Assembly: GCA_039822165.1 (NCBI GenBank)
Contig: JBCBMS010000021.1
Coordinates: 38,519-102,518, forward strand
Source: DAOTTY01 sp039822165
GTDB lineage: Bacteria > Chloroflexota > Anaerolineae > Aggregatilineales > Phototrophicaceae
Direction of reading: 5' to 3'
Length of the DNA stretch: 64,000 bases
The position numbers and the translations under genes were made by a program. Positions 52,599 to 61,105 of this stretch are shown here, one piece after another. Position 1 is the stretch's first letter; each line of letters opens with the position of its first letter. The notes beneath the pieces were generated by a model that was given only the letters and a program-made list of their open reading frames with translations, was not told the origin of the DNA and did not search any database.

Positions 52599-53339
52599 CT
52601 ACCCCCCGTTAATGTGAATCTTGCGCAGCACCTTCACCTGGTCGCGCCACGGTGTGTTGTTCAGGCTATCCACAATCGCCGTGCGAATCTGATGCAGGTC
52701 ATGGCTTTGCAGTGCGGCAACAATGTCACGATGTGCTGCAACCGCCTGCTCCACGTTCTGAACCTCTTTGAAATTAGCGCTGATGGAACTGAAGAACATC
52801 TCCTCCACTGCCCGCCCGATCTTCTGTACCAGCGGGTTATGGGTCGCCTCCAGGATAGCATAGTGAAAGTTCAGGTCAAGCCGCGCCAGTTGCTCATGGT
52901 CAGCATAATCCAGCGCCTGTTCCAGTGCCTTCGCCGCCTGCTCAATGTTATCCATATCCTGCGGCGTGGCCTGGCTGGCCGCCAGTTCACAGTAACCAAT
53001 TTCAATCATCACACGCAGTTCAATCAACTCCGATGACACACTCGTCCCCAGCAAAATCGCAAACGACAGCGGGTTCAGCATGCGGTCAGACGGTTCCTCA
53101 ACAATGTACGTACCACTCCCCCGTCGCGATTCCACCACACCGATCGCCTGCAACACCTTCAACGCCTCCCGCACTGCGCTGCGCCCTACGCCCAGTTGGC
53201 GAGCCAGTTCCGGCTCCGACGGCAATTTCTGCCCGGGAATGAGTTCGCCACGCATCAGTGCATCACGAATGGTGTTGGTGATCTGGTCAACCACACTGGG
53301 TTGCTGGATGGATTGGAATTGAAACGGTTTGTGTTCCAC
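52599..53339 (-). CDS. GntR-family regulator, FadR/FCD subfamily
   Basis: A 246-residue repressor. The winged helix spans about 12-80 with LPSEPELARQLGVGRSAVRE and the wing RRGSGTYIVE. The all-helical FCD ligand domain follows, with probable metal ligands in RLDLNFHYAILEATH and AAHRDIV. FCD regulators commonly sense sugar acids or organic acids. It starts at the GTG at 53337-53339. TGTCAGACA lies inside its promoter spacer and upstream of the importer, so it probably represses both until the substrate binds. Confidence 0.92.
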   Translation of the reverse strand: MEHKPFQFQSIQQPSVVDQITNTIRDALMRGELIPGQKLPSEPELARQLGVGRSAVREALKVLQAIGVVESRRGSGTYIVEEPSDRMLNPLSFAILLGTSVSSELIELRVMIEIGYCELAASQATPQDMDNIEQAAKALEQALDYADHEQLARLDLNFHYAILEATHNPLVQKIGRAVEEMFFSSISANFKEVQNVEQAVAAHRDIVAALQSHDLHQIRTAIVDSLNNTPWRDQVKVLRKIHINGG

Positions 53340-53369
53340 GAGATTGTACGTCCAGATGAGTATGAGATT

Positions 53370-53398
53370 AATGTACCACCATGTCAGACATCTGTCAA
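53370..53398 (-). promoter_or_regulatory. Autoregulated promoter of the GntR gene
   Basis: On the minus strand TTGACA (53393-53398), a 17-base spacer and TACATT (53370-53375) make a near-consensus promoter. The palindrome TGTCAGACA at 53382-53390 sits inside the spacer, where a bound repressor would block RNA polymerase. Confidence 0.75.
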
Positions 53399-53577
53399 CT
53401 TTTTGCTGGCCACGAAAAATCGCACCATGTCACATCAGGGGAAACTTTGTGCTCAGTATACACCAGAATTGAAACATTTTGAAATCCATTGGCTCAAATC
53501 GCACCGGGAATATCTGGTGGCGAATTGCGCCAGACCTGCTACAGTTAATGGAAAAATCTCAGGATCAACTTTCAAAT

Positions 53578-54411
53578 ATGGCAACCTTACCAGAACGTAA
53601 ATCCCCCGCAGGCAAGCGGGTGTCTCTGTTTGCAACCTGCATGGTCGATATGATTTACCCGCAAACGGGCATGGCTGTGGTCGATGTGCTGGAACACCTC
53701 GGCGTACAGGTTGATTTCCCACAGGCACAAACGTGCTGTGGCCAACCCGGGTTTAATGCAGGCTACCAGGACGAAGCAAAAGAAGTTGCAAAGCAGTTTT
53801 TGCGGGCATTCCACGAGTCCGAAGTGATTGTCGCGCCCTCCGGCTCCTGCGTTGCTATGATCCGCCACGAATACCCCACCCTCTTTGCCGACGACCCGAA
53901 GTGGCTGCCCCACGCGCAGGACGCCGCCGCAAAAACATGGGAAATCACCGAGTTTATTGTAAACGGCCTCGGCATCACCGACCTGAACGCACGTTTACCA
54001 CAACCACAATCAATCGCCATGCATGATGCCTGCCACGGGCTGCGCCTGCTCGGCCTCGGAGACAGCGCCCGCACCCTGCTCAACAACGTCGAAAACCTCA
54101 CACTCGAAGACCTCCCGGACGCCGACAAATGCTGCGGGTTCGGCGGGCTGTTCAGCGTGAAGATGGCCGGGGTAAGCAACGCCATGCTGCAAAAGAAAAT
54201 GGCCTGCATCAACGAGTGCCCCGCCAGCCACATCGTGACCGGCGACGTAAGCTGCATGACCCACATGAACGGCGGCCTCTCACGTACACAGTCTGCCAGC
54301 AAGGTCAGCCATGTGATGGACTTACTGGCCGAGGGCGTGCGCCACGCAAAATCACAGACCGCAGGAGATCAAAATGACAGCGAAACCATCCCCGCAGATT
54401 ACAGCATTTAA
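53578..54411 (+). CDS. LutA/GlcF-like CCG-domain Fe-S oxidoreductase subunit
   Basis: A 277-residue protein with two cysteine-rich CCG domains: QTCCGQPGFNAGY near 57-69 and DKCCGFGGLFSVK near 182, each with a distal Cys (APSGSCVAM and TGDVSCMTHM). Together these ligate a non-cubane cluster in subunits of lactate and glycolate oxidation complexes (LutA, GlcF, HdrB). The usual partners LutB and LutC are not adjacent. The start is taken at the ATG at 53578; 53548 is an alternative. Confidence 0.85.
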   Translation: MATLPERKSPAGKRVSLFATCMVDMIYPQTGMAVVDVLEHLGVQVDFPQAQTCCGQPGFNAGYQDEAKEVAKQFLRAFHESEVIVAPSGSCVAMIRHEYPTLFADDPKWLPHAQDAAAKTWEITEFIVNGLGITDLNARLPQPQSIAMHDACHGLRLLGLGDSARTLLNNVENLTLEDLPDADKCCGFGGLFSVKMAGVSNAMLQKKMACINECPASHIVTGDVSCMTHMNGGLSRTQSASKVSHVMDLLAEGVRHAKSQTAGDQNDSETIPADYSI

Positions 54412-54748
54412 GTGGGGCCGCGTGGATGTCGCCGGGTTTGACACGCCATTCCGCGACGTAAAACTGTACCCCGGTGGTGCCCGCGAGTGGGACTGGAGCG
54501 AAACTGGCACCCATCATCAACCCGGCATCCAACCGACAGACGTGGTCGACCTGCTGGAACACGGCGCAACGGTGGTGGTGCTGTCAAAGGGTGTACTGGA
54601 AAAGCTCCACACCATGCCAGAAACCATCACCGAACTGGAAAGTAAGGGGATCACGGTTCACATCCTGCAAACCGAACAGGCAGTCGAAAAATACAATGAG
54701 TTATGTGCCACAGATGCCGTCGGCGCACTGATTCATTCAACCTGTTAA
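54374..54748 (+). CDS. Mth938-like domain protein
   Basis: A 124-residue protein of the Mth938/AAMDC type: FKWGRVDVAGFDTPFRDVKL near 12-31, a central WDWSETGTHHQPGI, and VVVLSKGVLEKL near 72. The fold is a Rossmann-like beta-alpha domain of unknown reaction. It overlaps the LutA-like gene by 38 bases but has an excellent Shine-Dalgarno sequence (CAGGAGAT), so the start is firm. Confidence 0.8.
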   Translation: MTAKPSPQITAFKWGRVDVAGFDTPFRDVKLYPGGAREWDWSETGTHHQPGIQPTDVVDLLEHGATVVVLSKGVLEKLHTMPETITELESKGITVHILQTEQAVEKYNELCATDAVGALIHSTC

Positions 54749-54775
54749 TCAACCTCAACCGAAAGAGATCATCAT

Positions 54776-55432
54776 ATGGCACAGAAAACCTGTATCATCA
54801 TCGGCGCGGGGCCAGGAATCAGCATGGCCGTGGCAAAACGGTTCGCCGCAGAAGGTTACCGAATCGCGCTGATTTCGCGCAGCGCAAACAGGCTGAAGGG
54901 CTATGTACAGCAACTGCTGGACACCGGATTTGACGCGGTGGGTGTCGCTGCCGATGCAGCCGACGCCGGAGAGCTAACCGGTGCCATCAACAGCATTGGC
55001 ACGGCAGATGTGCTGGTTTACAACGCGGCGGTCATCACGCAGGGCACGCCATCTCACCTTGACCCGGAAGAACTTGTCGCACACTTCCGCGTCAACGTGG
55101 CCGGGGCGTTGGCAGCAGCACAGGCCTGCCTGCCCCACATGCAAGAAACCGGCAGCGGAACCATTCTACTGACCGGCGGCGGGCTGGCGCTATACCCCGC
55201 AGCACAGTTCAGTTCGCTCTCCATCGGCAAAGCTGGCATTCGCAGCCTGGCAAAGTCGCTGCACGATGAATTGAAGCCATCAAATATTCACGTCGCCACG
55301 GTGACTGTGGGCGGGTTCGTAAAAGCAGGCACCTACTTCGACCCGGATAAAATCGCGGAGGCATACATCGCGCTGCATCAACAACCTGCAGGCGCATGGG
55401 ACTGGGAAACTGTCTACACAGAGGGCGAATAG
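54776..55432 (+). CDS. Atypical SDR lacking the catalytic Tyr
   Basis: A 218-residue Rossmann protein with a cofactor motif GAGPGISMAVAKRF at 10-23 and VYNAAV near 83. Where classical SDRs have YxxxK, this one reads FSSLSIGKAGIRSL: the Lys is present but Leu replaces the Tyr. It probably belongs to a divergent SDR subgroup with altered or no reductase chemistry. It ends directly at the start of the next gene. Confidence 0.8.
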   Translation: MAQKTCIIIGAGPGISMAVAKRFAAEGYRIALISRSANRLKGYVQQLLDTGFDAVGVAADAADAGELTGAINSIGTADVLVYNAAVITQGTPSHLDPEELVAHFRVNVAGALAAAQACLPHMQETGSGTILLTGGGLALYPAAQFSSLSIGKAGIRSLAKSLHDELKPSNIHVATVTVGGFVKAGTYFDPDKIAEAYIALHQQPAGAWDWETVYTEGE

Positions 55433-56662
55433 GTGGGTTTGCTGGCCGGGGTTTCCCGCCGGGAGATGACGCCGCCGGTGGGGTTGTATCTGGTGGGCTA
55501 TGGCAACCGCCTGCTGCCCAACGCCGGTGCCCACGAACCCCTGACGGCGACCGCGCTCACGCTGCGACACGGTGAGATGACGGTTTCCATCGTCGCGTGT
55601 GATCTACTGGCCGTGACGGAGACGACCTATCAACTGGTGCAGTCACAGGTGAATCACCCGGTGCTGCTGTGTTGTTCGCATACCCACAGCGGGCCGCCTC
55701 CCCACGCCGAGCCGGATTCGCCGCCAATGTACACGGTTCACCTGCGCTGGATGGTATCGCAGATTGTGGATGCCGTGCGGGAGAGTGTCGCGGGTTTGCG
55801 CCCGGTGACAGTATCGCGTGGCATAAGCGAGACGCACATCGCGGTTAACCGCCGCCAGCGCAACCCGGATGGCTCTATGTCCATCGGCGTGAACCCTGCC
55901 GGCCCGATAGACCGCAGCGTAACCGTTTTGCAGTTCCATGACGAAACCGGCGCTCTGGTCACGACACTGGCGAATTTATCCTGTCACCCCACGGTGCTGG
56001 ATCCGGGTAATCTGGCAGCGTCTGCGGACTGGGTGGGCGTCATGCGAGATCTGGTTGAGTCACAAACAGGTGCGCCGCTGCTATTTGTTCAGGGGGCTTG
56101 CGCTGATTTAAACCCGCGCCTCAATCACTCGCCGGGGAACCGATGGGGCATCCGGTTCCACATCGGTTACGAGGCAACCGGGGCGGTTCTGAGGGCCGCC
56201 GCCGACGCGCTGCCGCTCGACATCGACCGGTTGCACCACTACCACCACACTATCGACCTTCCGCTGGAAACGAACAGTGATTTCAGGCGGCAGGTGCGTC
56301 GGCAGTTTCCGGTGGCGGCATTTGAGACGCTGCTGAACCGATTTTTCCCATGGCGGGCCTCGCTCACAGATGACGGGCAGGCCGTTCAGATGCGCGTGGA
56401 TGTGCTGACGCTGGGCGACATGCGTTTGATCGGCATGGGCGCGGAAGTGTTCACGGAAATTGGCATGACGCTGAAACACAACGGCGATATATTTGCCGGG
56501 GTCACAAATGGCTGCATTGGCTATCTGCCAACAGCAGGTGAACACGCGCTCGGCGGCTATGAGGTGGATGTCGCTCCCTACTTCTTTCGGCTACCCGGAC
56601 GGTTGCGTTCTGACGCTTCTGAGATTACGATAAGCGTAACACGATCTTTGCTCGGAAGGTAA
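55433..56662 (+). CDS. Neutral/alkaline ceramidase-like hydrolase
   Basis: A 409-residue protein resembling the N-terminal catalytic domain of neutral ceramidases. Marks are EMTPPVGLYLVGYGNR near 11-26, metal-binding CCSHTHSGP near 80, and FVQGACADLNPRLN near 220. It has no signal peptide, unlike secreted ceramidases, and lacks the C-terminal Ig-like domain. Many such stand-alone bacterial members have unknown substrates. The GTG start shares a base with the stop of the SDR gene. Confidence 0.82.
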   Translation: MGLLAGVSRREMTPPVGLYLVGYGNRLLPNAGAHEPLTATALTLRHGEMTVSIVACDLLAVTETTYQLVQSQVNHPVLLCCSHTHSGPPPHAEPDSPPMYTVHLRWMVSQIVDAVRESVAGLRPVTVSRGISETHIAVNRRQRNPDGSMSIGVNPAGPIDRSVTVLQFHDETGALVTTLANLSCHPTVLDPGNLAASADWVGVMRDLVESQTGAPLLFVQGACADLNPRLNHSPGNRWGIRFHIGYEATGAVLRAAADALPLDIDRLHHYHHTIDLPLETNSDFRRQVRRQFPVAAFETLLNRFFPWRASLTDDGQAVQMRVDVLTLGDMRLIGMGAEVFTEIGMTLKHNGDIFAGVTNGCIGYLPTAGEHALGGYEVDVAPYFFRLPGRLRSDASEITISVTRSLLGR

Positions 56663-56667
56663 CGCTC

Positions 56668-57438
56668 ATGTTGACTGTAGACCAGCTTCTTTACAATCGC
56701 ACCATAACCCCGGAAGCCGTCGGGTTTTTACGAGCGGTGGTGCAGGCCGATATGAACGTGCTGCTCGTCAGCGGCGATGATACCGCCATGCCAGATCTGC
56801 TGAACATGCTGGCCGGGTTTATCCGAAGAGAACACCGCGTGATTTCGATTGAGCGCTACCCGGAGCTATCATTACCGTTGCAAATGCAGCACACCTGCCT
56901 TACAACCCCGCAGGCACAGGTGAGCGCGACACTGCAAACTGTCACGCGCATCAAACCCGAATATATTGTGGTCAATGACATCCCCACAGAAGCCTGCGCC
57001 ACCCTGCTGGATACCGCCGCCAGCCGCGAAACGGGGATGCTGGTCAGCCTGCGGGCCGACCTCAACCGCTACGGCATAGGCGCACTCGAACAGGCTTACG
57101 GTGCGTCAACATCCGCCGTTGCAACCGCCAGGGCACAGATCGTCCAGTCCTTTGATCTACTGGTAACCTCACAGCGGCACGGGTTCGGCGGGCGTCCGGT
57201 GAAAAACATCGTGGAGTTCGAGGACTTCCACAATGGCGAAATTGTCTATCGGAGCATCTTCGATTTCAAATCGCTCTCCCGCTTCAACGGTGACCTGACA
57301 CCAACCGGCCACCATCCCACCTTCGTTGATCGGCTTGACGACATTGATGCCATTCTGCCCCGCAAAAGACGCACATTGGGCAACAATACAATGCAAACCA
57401 AGCCAGTTACACCCCACTTTCAGCGAAAGCCACTTTAA
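56668..57438 (+). CDS. Degenerate CpaF/VirB11-type secretion ATPase homologue
   Basis: A 256-residue protein that follows the plan of CpaF/VirB11 ATPases: GFLRAVVQADMNVLLVSGDD, then HRVISIERYPELSLPL in place of the Asp box, then VTRIKPEYIVVNDIPTEACATLL in place of Walker B. The P-loop reads SGDDTAMPDLLNML and lacks the GKT needed for ATP binding, and the Walker B GE is ND. It is therefore probably a pseudo-ATPase. No pilus or secretion genes are near. It follows the ceramidase-like gene by five bases. Confidence 0.65.
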   Translation: MLTVDQLLYNRTITPEAVGFLRAVVQADMNVLLVSGDDTAMPDLLNMLAGFIRREHRVISIERYPELSLPLQMQHTCLTTPQAQVSATLQTVTRIKPEYIVVNDIPTEACATLLDTAASRETGMLVSLRADLNRYGIGALEQAYGASTSAVATARAQIVQSFDLLVTSQRHGFGGRPVKNIVEFEDFHNGEIVYRSIFDFKSLSRFNGDLTPTGHHPTFVDRLDDIDAILPRKRRTLGNNTMQTKPVTPHFQRKPL

Positions 57439-59402
57439 CGATCCAGCGATGCCACAGCACGATTCAGCAGCGCATCTTCTGAGCCGAAAAAGTTCTCGAC
57501 CGTCAGCGGAACTCGTACCGTCGGCTGCACGCCCGTGCCTTCAATGTGGATCTCGTTGTTGGCTCCCACAGCCCGCCCTACCGTAAACTGTGCGATCACA
57601 TCCTCCGGCATGGCAAACTCTTTAATCCCGCCGCCCAGGCCCCCTGTCGGATAGTACCCAATGACTTCCGTGCCGCCCCGCAGCGTGAGGTCATACGTAA
57701 AGAACTCACACGCGCTGTAGCAGTCCGGGCCAATCAGCACCACGACATCTCCGGTGAACACATCCGCCGCTGGGATAATCGTGCTGTCATACAGCGGATC
57801 GAACTGGAAATCATCCGTATCCGGGAAATAGTAGGCCGATGTGCCCGTGTACGTTTCATCCCGGAACAGATAGCCCAGCATGACCTCAGAAATATCGGGG
57901 GAACCACCGCCATTCTGGCGCATGTCGATGATAATACCCGGTACATCCGCGTCGATGAACTGCCGCATGGCCCGCTCCCACAGCAGCAGGCTAACGATGT
58001 TGTCGTCGTTGAACGAGTAGATCGTAACGTAGCCATACCCGGACGGCAGCACATCAAACTCAACCGGCAGTTCAAAGCCTGTCCGGGTTTCTGCAAACGG
58101 AGAGGCGAAAATCGTATCAAACTCCTCTACCGGGCGCATGGTACGGGTACGTGCCCGCTCGCCGGGGTTCTGGTAGCGCACATCCACGCGGGAGCCAACC
58201 GGGAAGCGCGTGGCCAGTTCCACCTGTGCCAGCCGCCGGTTATGATCCGTACTGTACGGCCCGAACCACAACGTTTGCTGCGCAATCACATCCTGTATCG
58301 GCGTACCATCAATACGCAGTAGCTCCGCGCCTACTTCTATCCCGGCCTGATCTGCCGGACTCCCCTCAATCACACGGGCGACGTACACCCGCCCATTGTC
58401 CATCTCAATCGGGATTACACCAATGCCCGCGCCGTCCGCGTTGAAGTAATCGTACGCGTGCAAATTAATCGCGTCACTGCCAATGTGCCCGTCCGGGATA
58501 GATTGCAAGAAGCCATCCAATGCCTGACCATAGGCTTCACTGCTCTGCGTGGCCAGCGCCTGCTCAAACTGCGGGCGATACTCCGCACCCAGTGCACTCC
58601 AGTCCACCCCCTTCAGTTCCGTAAAGGCATACTCGTTCCGCATCATATCCAGCATCGCATCGAACGCCGCCACATAGTCCAGACTGGAAAAGTCCGTAAA
58701 CTCTGCGCCTTCACTCTCCACAATATCGACCGTCACTGTCGCGCTGCGGTCAAACGTGAACGGCTCACTGTTCATATCCACCACCGTATACCCCTCAGGC
58801 AACGTGACAATCGGGTCATCAGCAGTGAAAATCTCGCCATCTGCACCAAACCCGGACGGGAACCCCTGCCCATCCACCTGCGCAAACACAATCATCCGGC
58901 CACCATTGATCTCAAACAGCGTTTCGAAGTCCTGGCTGAACGTGATCGAACTGAACGCAATATACTCCCGCGCATCAATAAACGGGGAGCCTATACCATT
59001 GAACGTAAAATTGACTGTATACACGCCCACGCCGGGGTCGGCATTGCCATCGTTATCCACGTCCGTCAGCACCCCACCGGGGTTTATAGGCAGCGGGATC
59101 GTGTAGCGCAGCGGCTCCACACGAATGTCACCCTCTGTAAACGCCAGCACCTGCGGCGACTCCAGATTCAGGTTTTCCGTACTGAAGTCGAACGCGCCCT
59201 CCACAAAAATATTGGAAATATCTCCCATAAACACCACCGGCTGTGAACCCGTCTCCCGGAAAGACGGAGTAGACGGGAAATACTCCCCGACGATGGTGGT
59301 CACACCGCCCTCATCAGCAATAAATGTGGCCATCTCCTGCGCATAAATCGAAGCCAGCGGCAGCAGCGCAGTAAACAGGATCAACAGCAGATAGCGTTTC
59401 AT
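57435..59402 (-). CDS. Exported S41-family (tail-specific/TRI-like) peptidase
   Basis: About 655 residues from the ATG at 59400-59402, which opens a signal peptide (RYLLLILFTALLPLASIYAQ). A long N-terminal domain of about 230 residues is unrecognised. Then come a helical cap, a PDZ-like region near 330-400 (IEVGAELLRIDGTPIQDV) and the S41 core, with IIIDMRQNGGGSPDISEVML and the nucleophile Ser in GPDCYSACEFFTYD. It is an extracytoplasmic processing protease. Its stop overlaps the convergent gene by four bases. Confidence 0.88.
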   Translation of the reverse strand: MKRYLLLILFTALLPLASIYAQEMATFIADEGGVTTIVGEYFPSTPSFRETGSQPVVFMGDISNIFVEGAFDFSTENLNLESPQVLAFTEGDIRVEPLRYTIPLPINPGGVLTDVDNDGNADPGVGVYTVNFTFNGIGSPFIDAREYIAFSSITFSQDFETLFEINGGRMIVFAQVDGQGFPSGFGADGEIFTADDPIVTLPEGYTVVDMNSEPFTFDRSATVTVDIVESEGAEFTDFSSLDYVAAFDAMLDMMRNEYAFTELKGVDWSALGAEYRPQFEQALATQSSEAYGQALDGFLQSIPDGHIGSDAINLHAYDYFNADGAGIGVIPIEMDNGRVYVARVIEGSPADQAGIEVGAELLRIDGTPIQDVIAQQTLWFGPYSTDHNRRLAQVELATRFPVGSRVDVRYQNPGERARTRTMRPVEEFDTIFASPFAETRTGFELPVEFDVLPSGYGYVTIYSFNDDNIVSLLLWERAMRQFIDADVPGIIIDMRQNGGGSPDISEVMLGYLFRDETYTGTSAYYFPDTDDFQFDPLYDSTIIPAADVFTGDVVVLIGPDCYSACEFFTYDLTLRGGTEVIGYYPTGGLGGGIKEFAMPEDVIAQFTVGRAVGANNEIHIEGTGVQPTVRVPLTVENFFGSEDALLNRAVASLDR

Positions 59403-59527
59403 AGTGGGCATCCATTTCATGGTCAGATTATGTCCGGTGTACACAATCAGTGTAGCGTATGCCTCACACCACACACAGAAACGCGGTAAACTTTAACTAC
59501 ATTCTTGCACACAGCGAGGCTCTACCC

Positions 59528-59977
59528 ATGAACAACGTGCGCCCGTGGCTCATCATCGGCAAATACCGCGAAACCATCCAACTCCCCCTGTTAAAGCAGT
59601 ACAGCGTGGGAGCACTGCTGCACCTCGCCGATGACGTACAGCACCCCGGCATTGAATCGCTCTCCCTCGTCATAGACGACGGCAAGGAAGTCAAACCAGC
59701 ACACATCCGGCAGGGCGTGGACTTTGTACGCGAACAGAAAGCCGCCGATAAGGTCGTGATGGTGGCCTGCGGCGCAGGCATCAGCCGGTCATCGTCATTT
59801 GCCATCGCCGCACTCAAAGAAGAAGAAAACCTGTCACTCAAAGATGCGCTGGTTGCCGTCAAAACCGCGCACCCACCAGCATTCCCGCACGGTGCCCTGT
59901 GGGAATCATTGACGAAATACTACGACGAGGACATCCCCTACGACAGCATCTGGCGTTACCTGGCCAGCAGCAGATGA
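59528..59977 (+). CDS. Dual-specificity protein phosphatase
   Basis: A 149-residue cysteine phosphatase with the CX5R loop VACGAGISRSSSFAIAALKE at about 78-97. The general-acid Asp probably lies in VIDDGKEV near 50. The C-terminal helices match small bacterial DSP proteins. Its substrate may be a phosphoprotein or other phosphoester. It is divergent from the S41 peptidase gene across 125 bases. Confidence 0.88.
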   Translation: MNNVRPWLIIGKYRETIQLPLLKQYSVGALLHLADDVQHPGIESLSLVIDDGKEVKPAHIRQGVDFVREQKAADKVVMVACGAGISRSSSFAIAALKEEENLSLKDALVAVKTAHPPAFPHGALWESLTKYYDEDIPYDSIWRYLASSR

Positions 59978-59979
59978 AT

Positions 59980-61104
59980 TCAGTCGTCCGTTTCCTCATC
60001 CGATGACGTTTCGTACAGTTCTTCCAGTTCATAAATCTGAAGCGGCGGGCCAATCACCACCAGCCGGTCACCGGGGAAAAACTCGCGTCCTGGCGACGGG
60101 TTAATCATCAGTTCGCCACTATGCCCCACAATTGCCAGGATCGACAACCCGCGCACAGACCGCAGATCACTCGTCGCCACCGTCTGCCCTACCAGGTACG
60201 AATCCGCGTGAATGTCAATCTGCCCGATGTCATAGGACTCCGCGTCGCTCACATCGAACAGGTGGTTCATAAAATCATGCACCGCCGGGCGCAGCAGCGC
60301 CATCGCCATACGGTGACCACCCACCTGGTACGGGCTGATGACGTGATTGGCCCCCGCACGCCGCAGCTTACTCTCCGACGACACCTGCGACGCCCGCGCC
60401 ACAATGAAAATGTCCTCTTTCAGCACACGCACCGTCAATATGGCCAGCACATTATCCGCATCCGATGGCAGCGCCGCTACAAATCCTCTCGCACGGCGCA
60501 CCCCCGCCTTTTCAATAATCGCGTCCTCTGTCGCATCGGCCACCATATACGGAATATTCTCGTCCATCAGGAACTCGTCCCGTTGAATATCCTGCTGGCT
60601 GTCAATCACAATGCACTGCTCCCCGCGCGAGATAATATCCCGCACAATCTGCTTCCCGATGCGCCCATAACCGGCCACAATATAGTGATTTTCCAGCATC
60701 CGTATCATCTCCTCTATGCGCCGTTGCCGCAGCGCCCCATACAACCGCTGCCCGATCAGCAAATCCAGCGCATTACTGACCGCCGTCGTCGCCGTGCCAA
60801 TCCCCAGGATAATCAACAGCACAGTAAACGCACGGCTGGCGTTATTACTCGGTATCGCATCGCCATAGCCCACCGTCGTCACCGTGATAATGGTCATGTA
60901 CAGGCTGTACATGGGCGACCACCCCTCAATGAGCATATAGCCAATCACGCCCATCGTCAGGAACAGAATCAGCGCAATCACCGACGTATACAGGCGGCGC
61001 AACGGGTCAGAAACAAACTCACGCAGCGCACCAGCACGGCGTTCCAGCGAGTCAAAAGCGCGTTCTCGAAAGCGGCGGTTATAGCGGCGTTTGCGACGGT
61101 TCAT
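59980..61104 (-). CDS. Two-helix potassium channel with TrkA-N and TrkA-C domains
   Basis: A 374-residue channel. Two membrane helices flank the selectivity filter TVTTVGYGDAIPSN near 73-86. A Rossmann-type RCK domain follows (YIVAGYGRIGKQIVRDI near 139-155), then a TrkA-C domain from about 285. It is a ligand-gated K+ channel of the Kch/MthK type. It converges with the phosphatase gene two bases away and follows the quinone reductase gene by one base. Confidence 0.93.
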   Translation of the reverse strand: MNRRKRRYNRRFRERAFDSLERRAGALREFVSDPLRRLYTSVIALILFLTMGVIGYMLIEGWSPMYSLYMTIITVTTVGYGDAIPSNNASRAFTVLLIILGIGTATTAVSNALDLLIGQRLYGALRQRRIEEMIRMLENHYIVAGYGRIGKQIVRDIISRGEQCIVIDSQQDIQRDEFLMDENIPYMVADATEDAIIEKAGVRRARGFVAALPSDADNVLAILTVRVLKEDIFIVARASQVSSESKLRRAGANHVISPYQVGGHRMAMALLRPAVHDFMNHLFDVSDAESYDIGQIDIHADSYLVGQTVATSDLRSVRGLSILAIVGHSGELMINPSPGREFFPGDRLVVIGPPLQIYELEELYETSSDEETDD

Positions 61105-61105
61105 G

